From Panicum virgatum (Eukaryota > Streptophyta > Magnoliopsida > Poales > Poaceae): a DNA stretch of 64,000 nt. The notes below the pieces were generated by a model that was not told the DNA's origin, searched no databases, and saw only the letters and a list, made by a program, of their open reading frames with translations. The stretch spans positions 27,691,495 through 27,755,494 of the forward strand of contig NC_053146.1 of NCBI RefSeq assembly GCF_016808335.1, read 5' to 3'. Position numbers and translations under genes: made by a program. This document shows, one piece after another, positions 45,384 to 56,557 of the stretch (within the stretch, counting starts at the first letter, position 1; each line of letters starts with the position of its first letter).

Positions 45384-46019
45384 CCTGGAGCGCTGATGGT
45401 GAGACCCCAGTAGTCACGGTAGTAACGCACGCCCTCCCAAACCGCGAGGCTGGCCAGCATCCCTAGCAGCGCCATCGGCATCCGGTACCTGCCCGATGTT
45501 AACACAATTTCATCACGCTAGCTGCTTTGAGAATTGGAGAGGGTGGAGGAGGAGGGGATGATAAGGGGATTGGGATACAATACATACAGGCAGCATGCGA
45601 AGACGAGGATGGCAAGCGCAGCGTAGTTGCGGGCGTACCGGCGGACGTTGTCCTGGACACGGAGCCTAGCCTGGGTCGGGGTCGGCGGGAAAGAGTAGGA
45701 CGCGACGCCGGGGGGGGGGGGACCAGGACGGGGTGGGCGCGGCGAGGTCCGCGGAGGAGAGGCGCGTGAAGGGGTTGAGCACGAGGAGCGAGGCGAGGGT
45801 GCGGGCGAAGGAGAGGACGTCCGTGGCTACGCTGGAGGAGGCTGGGGTGGAGCCGGCAGTAGGGCTGATGGCGGCGGTGGAGGGGGCCGAGGCGGATGAG
45901 GAGAAGGCTGTGGGGGCGGAGTCCAGGAGGTCGAGGTAGCCGGAATCGCGGAGCCAGCGGTCGAGAGCAGGGTCCGGCACGCTGAGCGACAGCGGGTTCG
46001 GCTTGAACGAGGGCGCCAT
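45384..46019 (-). pseudogene. PRA1 family protein (PRA1-H-like), 3' truncated
   Basis: ATG at 46019 gives MAPSFKPNPLSLSVPDPALD and RWLRDSGYLDLLDS, a Ser/Ala/Pro stretch, FARTLASLLVLNPFTRLSS and DLAAPTPSW. A run of 12 G (45710-45721) then shifts the frame; in the next frame it reads YSFPPTPTQARLRVQDNVRR and YARNYAALAILVFACCL. Donor GTATGTA (45587 downwards) and acceptor CGGGCAG join to exon 2 at 45488: YRMPMALLGMLASLAVWEGV, then YYRDYWGLTISAPG. This is the prenylated-Rab-acceptor domain (first membrane pair), a family acting in ER-Golgi vesicle traffic. The second membrane pair is missing because retroelement DNA starts near 45384. The homopolymer shift may be a sequencing artefact; the truncation is not. 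Confidence 0.8.
45489..45587 (-). other. PRA1-like intron
   Basis: 99 bp with GT (45587) and AG (45489) ends. The splice restores CT|G TAC CGG, reading L-Y-R-M-P, in phase. Confidence 0.75.
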
Positions 46020-46429
46020 GGGAATGGATTGGCGTTGCCTGACGACATGGATGGATGACCCGGGGTGGGGGTGGGTGGGGGGGTGCTGTGAGTCTTTGAC
46101 ATGTGTGTGATCAAGAAAATTGGTCGCGTCGTGTATGGTACTGAAAAGTTGAGTTATTCCATCGTGCAAACTTTTTTTAACATGTGTGCCATTCTACCAT
46201 ATTATGTTAGAACTTAAAGAGCCCTTACAAGTGGGACCCACCAATGCAAATGACCCTTATAACCCTAGTTGTGCAGAAAAAGTGGGCATCACCTGTCCCC
46301 CGTGCCCTCCCACCGAGCCGGTAGGGCGCCGCAGGTAGGGTGCCGCCGCCGCCGTCGCCAGGGCGCGCCACCACGCGTCACCACCTCCCGGCCCCTCTCC
46401 CGATCTACTGCCGTCGCCGCCGCCGCCGC

Positions 46430-46700
46430 CAGGGCGCGCCGTCAAGAAGAAGCTCTTCAACGGCCTCCACGACGTGCTCCGGAAGTAGCGGCATAGGCAG
46501 GGGGGCGGGCAGGGGCCGACCCCCCTATGGCTCCCAAATTTACATTGAAATTTTTTGAATTTTGATTAAATTTTTATATAAATTAGCATGGTTGGCTCCC
46601 CTAATAATGAAAAAAAAAAATTCCTGGCTCCGCCCCTGTCCGGAAGCAGCTCTTCGAGGGCTCGGTGCAGGCGCCCAACACCTCCAACGTCCGCAAGTAA
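46430..46700 (+). pseudogene. unidentified protein C-terminus interrupted by a MITE
   Basis: With the 46486-46638 insert and one duplication removed, the frame reads RAVKKKLFNGLHDVLRKQLF then EGSVQAPNTSNVRK and TAA at 46698-46700. The next 300 bp look like a genuine 3'UTR (with a CT repeat at 46850-46870). I do not recognise the family. The N-terminal side is GC-rich, of unclear phase, and no upstream exon is visible within the inverted-repeat arms. Confidence 0.45.
46486..46638. mobile_element. hAT-type MITE, 153 bp
   Basis: 8-bp target duplication TCCGGAAG at 46478-46485 and 46639-46646. The right terminus is GGCTCCGCCCCTG (complement CAGGGGCGGAGCC); the left terminus TAGCGGCATAGGCAGG is an imperfect match to it. 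AT-rich centre. Confidence 0.8.
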
Positions 46701-47231
46701 CCATACCATGGCGAATTTGTCTCAGCTAAGCTAGTAATTCATCAGTTCATCGGTGCTTGCTGCTCGTCTCATGGTCGTCGAGCTATATACATTTGCGCTG
46801 TATAAGTCTGTATCTGTATTCTCCCCAATCGAGATTTGAGAGGGGTTCTTCCTCTCTCTCTCTCTCTCTGGAAGAAGAAGAAAAAGCCCATGTATATTCC
46901 TTGTCAATTCTGCTACATTCCAAGTGTCCCCTCTTTGCGGTTGGAAATGTGGCAGGTTGCATTGTGAAATTTGTGATATGGTGATTAAGAAAGTGGATAA
47001 AGTAGCCATCTTTCCATTGTGCGATATCTGGATGAGGAAAAATCATTAAAAATGACAAAGCTTGTTTCTCCGTGTGTGTGTTTGTCAGTAAGGATCTTAG
47101 ATTTGGAGTTTGAGTCAGAAATCAGATGCCTTTTAGACTTCTGCATCCCCCATCGTCCCAAAGTTCGCAGTGCGTTGGTTGCGAGAGCGACCTCCCGCAA
47201 ACCCCCCAGCGACAACGAGGTTTAGGTATTA

Positions 47232-47517
47232 GAGCAACTCTAGCAGACCTTTTAAATAACCACATATCCCAAATTTAGAGGGCTAAGCCACAAAAATGGA
47301 CTCCAGTAGACCCTCTACTACACCCCCTATTTTGGGGAGGCCTCCAAAATCCCTCCTCCACCCTCTATTCCTAGGGGGTCTCTAGGGAGCCCTCTATTAT
47401 ATATTGGAATTGGAGGGTATTGCTAGAGTTAAAACAAATTTAAAAGTCCCTAAAAATAGAGGCAACCCCCATTTAACATTTAGAGGGTCTGATTTAGGGG
47501 CTATTGCTGGAGATGCT
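47232..47517. mobile_element. Tourist-like (PIF/Harbinger) MITE, 286 bp
   Basis: Ends GAGCAACTCTAGCAG and TTGCTGGAGATGCT are imperfect inverted repeats, flanked by TTA at 47229-47231 and 47518-47520, the PIF/Harbinger target duplication. Noncoding with internal inverted blocks. Confidence 0.8.
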
Positions 47518-47849
47518 TTAGTTAGCCACTAGCCACTGCCATTCTTATTCATCAGTGCTGTTGTTGACAGCACTTGGTTGGTAAGCTGCTTTCTTGACAG
47601 CGGTGTTAGGAGAGCACTAATCGCAACACCCAGAAAAGAAGAAGGGCATTAGGGTCATTTTGTACCTCCGTTAAGTCTCCATCCGCCAAAAGTGGCACAC
47701 ATGTCAAAAGAAGTTCGCACGATGGCACATATGACCTACTCAACTTTTCAGTGGCATACACGGCGCGACGAACTTTCTTAATGGCATACATGTCAAAGAC
47801 TCTGTTGTCTAATCCTAGCACACGGGATTTCGTGCGAAGCTATCATAGA

Positions 47850-48904
47850 CAATGTTCTTACGGCGCTATGGCGACTCGTGGCGACCTACCCCCTCACAAT
47901 GCCTAGGCGTATAAGGCGCGAGGCGAGGCGACGCCATAGACATATCCTAAATATACCATGACAGCAAAATTTAGTAGCATATATATACCTGAGAGAGCAC
48001 TTGCACAGCACAACTGAGAGAGCAATATAGTATTATCTAATCTAGCAAACATTTTTCTAATCCAATTGACAGTAATAAAGTATACATTAGCTAGCCCAAA
48101 GCACAAAGCAACGTCACATGGCTTAATTAGTAAACAAAAGAGGCACAAATTACATAGCCACTAACATATGAGTTGATTTTTAAATGGCTGACAGAGCCAC
48201 GCATAAAGCAGAGCAAGCACAAGGAGAGCAGCGGAGCAAGCACAAGCAGAGCAGCAGAGCAGAGGCAAGGAAGACTGGAGAGCACTGAGCAGCACACCAG
48301 CAGACCAAAGCAGAGGGAAGGAATTACCCGGCCATTGCAGTCTTGTAGGGGTCGCACGAGGCCGCGGACCAGCAGAGGAGGTGCACGGAGGCGGGGCCGC
48401 ATGGGGCCGTGGACTAGTAGAGGCGGCGCCGTGCGGAGGCGAAGAGGAGGCGGGGCCGCACGGGCGGCAGAGATGCCCAGGGCCGCGTGGGTCCTCGCGC
48501 GCCGGCAGAGATGCGTAGGGCCGCGCGGTTCCTCGTGGACGGGGAGATGCGTGAGGTTGCGGGGTTGCCGTCACCCTGCCAAGTGAGTTCTCTTGCGCTA
48601 TGTTCTCTATTTCTCTCTCTTCTTTTGTTCCGTCGGTCGATTAAGCCAGCACTGGACTTTAATTTTGCGCCCAACCTTTGTTTCCCGCTCGATTTCCCAC
48701 CTACCCGCTCGATTTCCTGCACGGACCAGCGATGGCGCCCGCCTCATCCTCCATGGCATCCAGAGGATGCCTTTCGACGTCTAGGCGGACGCCTTGCGAC
48801 TGAGGCGGACGCCATACGCATGCAGGCAAGGCGAGGGGGACGCCTACCACCCCAAGGGCGCCTGGACACCTAGTCGTCGCCTAGGCGACGCCTTAAGAAC
48901 ATTG
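47850..48904. mobile_element. hAT-like non-autonomous element, 1055 bp
   Basis: Ends CAATGTTCTTA and TAAGAACATTG are perfect inverted repeats. Flanking 8 bp are ATCATAGA and ATCACAGA (one mismatch), the hAT duplication length. The subterminal regions are rich in GGCG/CGCC (CTAGGCGACGCC near 48880). The interior (48180-48900) is GC-rich with ORFs on both strands, none recognisable. No transposase. Confidence 0.75.
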
Positions 48905-48912
48905 ATCACAGA

Positions 48913-49220
48913 AGAGTCGGCCGTGCTCCGCCCCGCCCTTTGCGTGGCTCAAGATAACTCTTATTTTCAAACTAGGCACAACAGACATGATAGAGCAAAG
49001 CAAAACTCATCCTTTCAACTTATCAAAAGGGAGTTAAAACATTCTTACCGCGCATCATGGAAAAGGGAAATAAAGCAGTAAATTTTTATTTTGTTTTTGG
49101 AAGTTTTTATCAATTTTTATTGAAAGCAAATAAAGGGATACAGTTGACTTAGGGGAGGGAACCTCCCCCAAGCTAGCTCTTAGTTTAGGGTCAAAAAGCA
49201 GGACCTTTCTTCATACCTGA
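48913..49220 (-). other. element H 3'-side noncoding region
   Basis: Minus-strand sequence after the protease stop contains AGCTAGCTTGGGGGAGGTTC, an Athila-type purine run, then AT-rich DNA. No RT follows and no left LTR is found, so the element ends here by truncation. Confidence 0.5.
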
Positions 49221-50330
49221 TCAGGTTGAGGTCGTTTCATCCATACCTGGAGAAGTAGTAGCGGTCGATGACGTCTTGTTCTTCTTGCGCCACACCTTCT
49301 TGGTCTTCTTTGGTGGCGTAGGCGGCGCAGGAACATGATCCTTTGATTTACCCTTCTTCTTAGACCTTTTTGAGTTCGCTGGATCTTCTTTCATAAGTGT
49401 CTTCATAAAAGGTATAAGACTATCTTTCTGAGAGGGTGTGACTTCGACTTCTTTGATTTTCTGTGGATTTGGCCCAAATATGACCCGGATCATCAAGCAT
49501 TGCTCTTTCTTGGGTCGGAAGTCAAATTTCTCCTCTTTACCATTGATATGGAGTTGGATTTCTCCGGCCCCAATATCAATATGTGCATCTGCTGTATTGA
49601 GGAATGGCCGTCCTAGAATGAGAGTAGTCTCCTTCTGATTATCCATATCAAGTACCACAAAATCGACTGGGACAAAACAGTCCCGTACTCTCACGGGGAC
49701 ATCCTCAGTGATTCCTTCTAGGTGCCGTACTGAGGAGTCAGCCAATTGCAACTGCATGGGTGTCAGTGTCAACTCTGTGCAGTTGAGTTGGTCGAAGACC
49801 ACCTTCGGCATCACACTAACACTGGCTCCCAAATCACATAAGGCTTTGTCGAAGTTCTGTGCCCCTATCGGACATCTGATAGTTGGGAATCTTGGATCCT
49901 TCTTCTTCTCGAGCAATTGTTGAAGTATAGTTGCACTGCATGCCTCAGTGAGCTTGATTACTTCGGTAGTTGGCAGTGGTCGCTTGTTGTTGATTATGTC
50001 CTTGATATAACGAGCATAGGTCGGAACCTTCATCTCATCCATCAAGGGCACATTGATGTTCACTTGTTGTATTATCTCAACAAAGCGGCGGAACTGCTCA
50101 TCTGTACTTGGCTTCCTTGCCCTCATAGGGAACGACAATACTTGGGTATCATAAAATTCATGCGGAGCCGTCTTCCCTTCGTGAACCTTCTTGGGTTCCT
50201 CCTCCCGAGGTGGTTCTTCTGCCACCGGGCTTGCTTTTTTCCTGTTAACATGGTTAGGGTAAGGCGGGTCTTGAGTAGTTTTACCTCCTTGTGTGGTTAT
50301 CGCCTTAACATTCTCCAAAGCAGGGGCATG
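49221..50330 (-). pseudogene. element H protease region
   Basis: Frame of 365 residues. The N-terminal part (ENVKAITTQGGKTTQDPPYP, basic/acidic) continues gag after a 1-base shift near 50330. The retropepsin active site is CDLGASVSVMPKVVFDQL (D-L-G-A, the Athila variant of DTGA), followed by VDFVVLDMD and TLILGRPFL, which complete the fold. The C-terminus is Lys-rich (KKTKKVWRKKNK) and ends in TGA at 49221. It would cleave Gag. The reading frame apart from the shift is intact, so this is one of the youngest elements here. Confidence 0.85.
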
Positions 50331-51472
50331 GTAGCAGCCACTTGAGCTAGTTGAGTCTTAATCATCTTGTTGAAACTAAACTGATTCTTGATGGCAGTGG
50401 AGAATCCATCCATCTTGGCATGGATGGTCTCCATAGATTTGTCCATAGCGGCCAATTTCTTCTGAAGGGACTCACTGATCTTCGCTTGGACGTAGACAAG
50501 ATCTCTCAAAGTAGGCTGGTTAGGACCGAAAGAATTCGAATTCCCATTACCTCCTTGGTAATATGGGCATGGTTGATTCCACCCCTGACCTCCTTGTGGA
50601 CGAAACCCATTGCCATTGAGGAATAGAGCTTCTTCTTGGGTTTCTGGGCAATTGTCGCCCGAATGTCCAACATTCCCGCAGACCTCGCACGTCATGCGAG
50701 TTTCCAAGGCTTGAAGTTTTTGCATCTGAGCCTTATCTTGGGAATAATCCTCAAATTTCTTGAGGAGGAGATCAACCTTCATAGCGAGCATGTCGGCATC
50801 CTTGACGGAGTGCATACCTCGCTGGTGCAGTTGGAGGCGATCATCGCTCCAACCTTTGATGGAAACCATCTTCTCGATCAATGATGTAGCTCTTTCAATG
50901 GTCAGCGAGAAGAAAGCTCCACCCGCAGCGGCATCCACATGATCACGGGATGACTGTGTCAACCCGTTGTAGAAGTTTTGTAGAATGAGCCAATTATCCA
51001 TTCCATGGTGCGGACATGCTAGAATATACTCCTCAAGCCTCTCCCAAGCTTCTGGAATTGACTCATTTGATGCCTGCTGGAAGTTCGAAATCCGACCACG
51101 AAGAGCATTGGTTTTGCCCGTCGGGAAGAACTTCGAGAGGAACGCCTTGGCACATTTGTCCCAAGTATCCACAGCAGCCTTGTTAGCATAAAACCATCGC
51201 TTCGCTTTCCCCAAGAGAGAAAACGGAAACATACGGAGATGGATTGCATCTTGCGATACACCCTTGATAACAAGAGTACTACAGAGCTCCAGGAACTGCT
51301 GGAGATGTGCGCTGGCATCCTCATTGGTCCTGCCACAAAATGGGCTGGCCTGCACCATCGTAATGAGACCCGTATTGATCTCGAAATTTTCTCCTCCGGT
51401 GTTAACCTCGGGTCTGGTCGGGACCTGGCTAGCAGACGGAGCAGAGTAATCATGGAGTATCTTCTGGGCCAT
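50297..51472 (-). pseudogene. element H gag
   Basis: 391 residues. The capsid domain (retrotrans_gag) spans about residues 40-185, with HLRMFPFSLLGKAKRWFYAN, FLSKFFPTGKTNALR and LILQNFYNGL. The CCHC zinc knuckle is at residues 262-275 (CEVCGNVGHSGDNC). The Gly/Asn-rich tail and coiled-coil-like end (LQKKLAAMDKSMETIHAKMD) are typical of Athila Gag. It ends in a shifted LLWRMLRR instead of ALENVKA, a 1-base insertion near 50330. Confidence 0.88.
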
Positions 51473-51733
51473 AGCTCTAGGAGCTGACGGCGATGCGATG
51501 ACTGGATCAACTACCGAGAGTGATCTCCGAGGTGATACAAGACGAGCTCACGTCCTCCTCAAAAGTGACTATGGATCGGAATGAAAGTTTTATGGTAAGT
51601 CGAAACCGGTCATACACTACCCTATTTTCATATCAACGAAGACAAGATAACAAAGCCAAGTTAGCCTGTTTAGCAAGCGAATACCAATTTCGATTTTGTT
51701 CACAACTCTGTCTATATATTTTACTCTGTGCCT

Positions 51734-51751
51734 TCCCCGACAACGGTGCCA
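51734..51751 (-). other. element H primer-binding site
   Basis: Minus strand TGGCACCGTTGTCGGGGA, two changes from TGGCGCCGTTGCCGGGGA, the tRNA-Asp type site of Athila elements. It lies beside the LTR starting at 51759. Confidence 0.8.
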
Positions 51752-51758
51752 AAAATGC

Positions 51759-52579
51759 TGGTTGGCACCTACCAATGTCACCTAGCGATGACACCCGCAG
51801 ACAACAATTTGGGATGGTAGTATTTCATGAACCACGAATAGATCCGTAAGCGCACGGAATACCACTGTAGAATTTTACCCGGGAGTATACCGGGATGTCA
51901 TTTATATTTCCGCAGGGAAGGCGATGAGTGAGAGATTAAACTACACAACAGGGAGATCGCTATCGAAGTAAAGGGAGGAGTCCGTACACCCCGGCGACTT
52001 TATGTACCTCCTACCCCCCATACCGAACGTGGAGGATTACTAAAAGGCACGGACATGGCTATCACCACCTGTCGGCTACCTCTACAAACTGTGGGTATAG
52101 TTGACATCTAGCAACTCTTAGCTAATCTAGACATCATGTCTACACTAGTAAGGGATACTCTAGTGTCCCGTGTGGAGCCCCCACCCTCCGGATGGACAGA
52201 CATCACACAAGAGCAATCATATGAATACTGGAGCAGTTGATAGAGTTCTAAGAACAAAAGACTAACCATCTCCAGCATAGGGCGATCATGCAATGCCAGC
52301 ATTGAATAATAAAGCAACCATGACAAGAAGCATATACTCGATAACTCAGAATATACTTTAAGTAGATATCGATATCCATAGTCTAATTCTATTACAAACG
52401 ACCGAATATTACAAGAGAGAGCTAGAGATGAACCCATACCAGACTCTCGAGCAACTCCGACGACTCAATGACTCCTAGACTTCTCCTAAACTCCACTAAG
52501 CCTAAAGACTATGCAAGGAATGCAAGAGAGGAAGTGGTGTGTGGTGTGTGTGTGTGTGTGTGTGTGTGTGTTCTATTCT
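51759..52579 (-). repeat. element H LTR, part 1
   Basis: TGGTTGGCACCTACCAATG at the start; shares GATCCGTAAGCGCACGGAAT-type blocks with sister LTRs. It ends in a (GT)n run (52537-52570) and the target ATTCT. Confidence 0.8.
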
Positions 52580-55500
52580 TGTAACACCCGGTTTATAAAA
52601 GGACATAAACCGAGCAATCATATACGTGCCAGGATCAAGTCACACGTATATACAATAGAATGAACAATATATCATAGCACATATCACGAATAAGACATAA
52701 TAAATCGAAATACGAATGTTATTTATTACATTAATGACAAAATGTCTGATACAGCGGAAGCGAAGTACAAATACGAATAAAACTCTCCGAAGCTGAGCAG
52801 GGCGCCACAGGGACGTCGACTGGGAGACGAACGCCTAGAAGTCCTCGTAGTCCTGAAAGCGCTGAGCGAACTCCCTCGCGTCGGCAGGAACTGAGCAGCA
52901 GTAGCATAGCCAAGAGGAAAAAGTAGAGAAGAGGCAAGAGTGAGTACACAACTTGTACTCAACAAGTATAACACAAACTATGAGGCTCTAAGGTTGGCTG
53001 ACTCAACTGCATTAGCTTTTAAGTCTTGGCAAAATTTTATTAAAGCTATTTACTACGAGTTGATGAATTACCATTAACCCAGTTACATAGTAATTAATCA
53101 TAATTAATTCAAAAACTACTGAGAACCAAACCACAACCACCAAGGAACCCCGAGAAGCACCCCCTCGTCGGAAGGAGCTAACCCCACTAATCAAAAGGAG
53201 GATCTGGGCCGCTCATAACCGTGAGCACGGCTAGTATACCAGTTTTACACTCTGCAGATGTTGCACATCTTTACCCATAAGTCGTGAGCTACGCTAGTTT
53301 TTCATCACACTTCCTTAGGTGAGATGACTAGCAAACTCACTACGAGGCCGTTACAAAGGACACGTTGGTAAGGTGTAACCGCTAAGGAATCAGGCTCCGC
53401 AACGATGGTAACCACCTCGAGGGGGTACAAGACACACAGACCAGCCTCGTAGCCTGGCCACCATTGAAGCTCACCACCCCCCATGCCCCGTCGGTAAGTT
53501 ACTCCCGAACCAAAATGGCCTAATTAGTAAGCCAAGACCGTCCCATTCCAGTCTTGTGGTAGCGCTGTTGTCCCAGGTTGTCACTCTATGAACCGGTCCT
53601 TATGGAGAGTGGCCAACCAAGCACTAAGCACCGTGCTGGCCCCCTAAACCATGTTTCTACAAAAACCAATTTTAACGAGAAGTGAGCCACTCAAGCCACA
53701 CAGAGTGCCACTCTCAGAATTAAATTCGAGTAAACCATTAATCAATTTAATTAAAAAGGACCAGAATGTGTTATAGCACAGCAACCTAGCACAACTAAAC
53801 AAAATGCAACCCAAGGTATATATAAAGGATATAAAGTGGCTAGGACAGTCCTTATAGGCATACAGTATTAAATGCAGTATGAAATTGTATTTAAAAGTGA
53901 TGGGTTGTTCATGTTACACTTGCCTTCCTCGTACTGCTCTGGCTACTGCTCAAACTGCTCCAAAGACGGCTGCTCCGGGTACTGGTACTGGGGCTCCTCA
54001 GATGGATCAACGTCTACTCACGAACACATGGCCAAAACAATGCACAATAATAAGCATACAAGCAAACACTAACAAAAACTAAGAAACAGTACATCAATAT
54101 ATAAAAACAGCACACTAAACTAGTCTAAAACTATTCTACGCATTACAACGATTGCGTGGATATAAAGAACGCTTAAAACGGAGCTAAAACGCATAATCTA
54201 GGCCAAAAACAAGTTCTAGGGGCTTATTTGTAATAAAAATAGGGTTCCAGGGACTTTTCTGCTAAAACCGAGGGCCTAGACGTAATTAAACCTTAGATCC
54301 AGGGTCTGACCCGCAAAAAGGACGAACCTGGACGGCGGGTCCTAATTTAAAGAAACACAGGGGGTTATGTGCTAAAAATAGGACCAAACCGTAATTATTT
54401 TTGACCTGGCTGGGACGGCGGGTTGATTGTTAGAAAGCTGGGGGGCTCTTATGCAAAACTTACAGGCGAACCGGTATCTATGCTTACGGGCCGTTAGATC
54501 GGGATCTCGTTGCTCTGGTTCGATGGGATTTGGATCTAATCTCGAGTGTTGATTTTGGATCGAACGACCCAGGACGAACGTGAGCAACGGCGGCGGCGGA
54601 AGTCACCGGCGGCACGCTCCCGCGGCGGCGCGTGGGGAAAGACTCGCCGGAGTTCGCTAATCCGGCACTCCGGGGGTTGATTTGACCTGGGCTTGGGCCT
54701 GGGAGCATGCCCGCGGTATGCGCAAGGCACTAGAGGCAGGAGCGGGGCTCGGCCGGGCCTGGGCAGGGCTCGCCACGGCGAGGGGCGGACTGCGCGGTGG
54801 CGCATCGCCGGCGCGCACGCGCAGGGGTTGCTGGGGTGCGCTATAGGCTACACTAGCAGGTCGAAAAGGAAGAGCGGGTGGAGGAGGTCCTCACCGAGAC
54901 TCGAAACGAGCGTGGGGGTCGTGCAGGGGGTCCGGCGGCGAAGACCGGCGGCGAGTCGCGGCGGCGTTCGGTGACGGGTCGGTGCGAGGGTGCCTTGGGC
55001 TCCGGATCTCCACGGGTAGGTGCGGCGTCGTGCTGTGAAGACGTCACGGGGGTCAGGATGGGCTGAAAGCCACTGGCGGCGATGAATTGGGGTAGCGGAG
55101 ATGCTCACTGGCGTGGAGGTCTCTTCGCGGCGGAGCCTTTCGGTGGCGGTGATGCGAGGCAGAGGTGGAGGCTGCAGGATGGGGGAGTTCTGGGGTGCGG
55201 CCGCGGTGTCAATTAAAGGGACCCCGAGTCTCTTGGCGTGCGTGCCACGACGGGAAGGCCAGCGAGATGCGCGGCCGGGATTGGCGCAGCGCGGGGATAG
55301 CGGATCGCCCCAACGGCCTGGCTTGATCCGGTCCTAGGGGCGAGGCTTCTAGAAGGAGGGGGAGCTCTAGATGGCCGGCTAGTGGGCCTCGGGCGCGCGC
55401 ACGGGCGGAGCGGGTCCACGGGCAGCGAGCAACGCGGAGCAGAGGGACTCGAGCGTGAGGTGGAAGAAGGAAGGTGGAGGAAGGGGCGCTGGCGGGTGGG

Positions 55501-56056
55501 CCCGAGCGCTCAGCGAGAGCGTGACGCGGTGCTGCGAGCGGGCCGTGGGGGAGGCGTCTGACGCGCGGGACCAAGCCGCCAGTGAGAGAGAGGAGGAGAG
55601 GCGGGCCGGTTGGGAGCGGGCGCATGCGGCGCGGCTGAAGCGGGAGTGCTGGGCCGGAGGCTGGGCCGCGCGGGCCGTGCGGGGGAACTGGCTAGGCCAG
55701 CGTGCTGGGCCCGTGCAGGAAAAAGGAAAGGGCTGACTGGGCCGCGGGAAAAGGATGTGCTGGGCTGTTTTGGGTTTGGGTTTCCTGGGCCGGGTTTTCT
55801 ATTTTCCTTTCTCTTTTCTATTTCTACTTCAAATAAAGTTTGAATTCAAATCAAAATTTGAATTCAAACCACACTCATAATTAAAATTATGCACCAGCAT
55901 GAATGCAACATCAAAGTTTTAACCTTAGACAAAATTTTAATTACTTAAGGAACAAAATTGAATTAAATGCCATACTAAACACAATAAACCTTAGAAATTT
56001 AAATAAAGCCAATTAAATTTATTAATAAATGCTGAAATTTAAATTAGGGTGTTACA
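52580..56056 (-). mobile_element. solo LTR of the chromovirus family, 3477 bp
   Basis: TGTAACACCCGG...GGTGTTACA, homologous along its length to the chromovirus LTRs at 11698-15218 and 20393-23924, including the 60-bp segment missing from the latter. Target duplication ATTCT lies at 52575-52579 and 56057-56061. No internal region remains, so LTR-LTR recombination removed it. The GC-rich core (54.5-55.75 kb) yields chance ORFs only. Confidence 0.93.
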
Positions 56057-56061
56057 ATTCT

Positions 56062-56552
56062 CTACCCCCCCTTGTATTTATAGCAGGGAGCCACCAGCCG
56101 CAGCACCCCAAACCGACATTATGAGCCAACAGGGAAGCGCCACGTGCCTTGGTTGAGGTGGTGGGGCCCCCGGGCCTGGCCGGCCGACTAGGTATGGTCG
56201 GTCGGCCTGCCCGGGCCGTCAACCGCCCCCCGACTTCCTGGAGTGGGCTTGTCTTGGTCTCCCCTTGTCCTAAAGTTGAGGCACGGCCTGCCCCAGCTGG
56301 GTTTGCTTCAGTTCTTGGACTTCACTTGGTCCATTTGAGCTTGAATCGGTACTCTGATATTTTCTGTGATTTTGTGTCGGGCTAAAGTGTGCTTGTAACC
56401 TACATATTAGCTTGAAAACACAACTTGCATATTCTAAAAGGTAAAGTGTGATTTAGGAACTTTATTGGATAAGGATGCGTGTAAGAAATGCAAACTCTCA
56501 TGATTTTCTGATCAAGTTGACGCCTGGAAATAGTCGTTAGTAAGCATCAACA
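56062..56552 (-). repeat. element H LTR, part 2
   Basis: It continues part 1 and ends CGTTAGTAAGCATCAACA. TATAAATA on the minus strand at 56075-56082 corresponds to the TATA boxes of sister LTRs. Confidence 0.75.
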
Positions 56553-56557
56553 TACCT

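Larger units (their letters stand above)
46088..47814. mobile_element. inverted-repeat element carrying a gene 3' end (candidate gene-capturing DNA transposon)
   Basis: GAGTCTTTGACATG at 46090 and its complement ending near 47812 start two inverted arms of 110-170 bp, sharing also GTCGTGTATGG-ACTGAAAAG and GTTGAGT--------ATCGTGC blocks. Flanks TGCTGT and TGTTGT might be a 6-bp duplication with one mismatch. Between the arms are a gene C-terminus with 3'UTR, a 153-bp hAT MITE and a Tourist MITE. It sits about 70 bp upstream of the PRA1 start codon. Confidence 0.45.
48913..56552 (-). mobile_element. element H: Athila-like gypsy, gag-protease only, 5' LTR split by a solo LTR
   Basis: Minus strand. 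Right LTR 51759-52579 plus 56062-56552 (about 1312 bp once the solo LTR is removed), primer site 51734-51751, gag 50297-51472, protease frame 49221-50318. Neither RT nor integrase is present. The left LTR is missing. Confidence 0.75.

Noticed and set aside
45263..45505. 80-residue minus-strand ORF as an independent gene
   Set aside because: Its first part is exon 2 of the PRA1-like gene read from within the intron; the rest is LTR stump and retroelement DNA.
48173..48873. Overlapping GC-rich ORFs on both strands in the hAT-like element
   Set aside because: No domain or consistent frame; treated as interior of the transposon.
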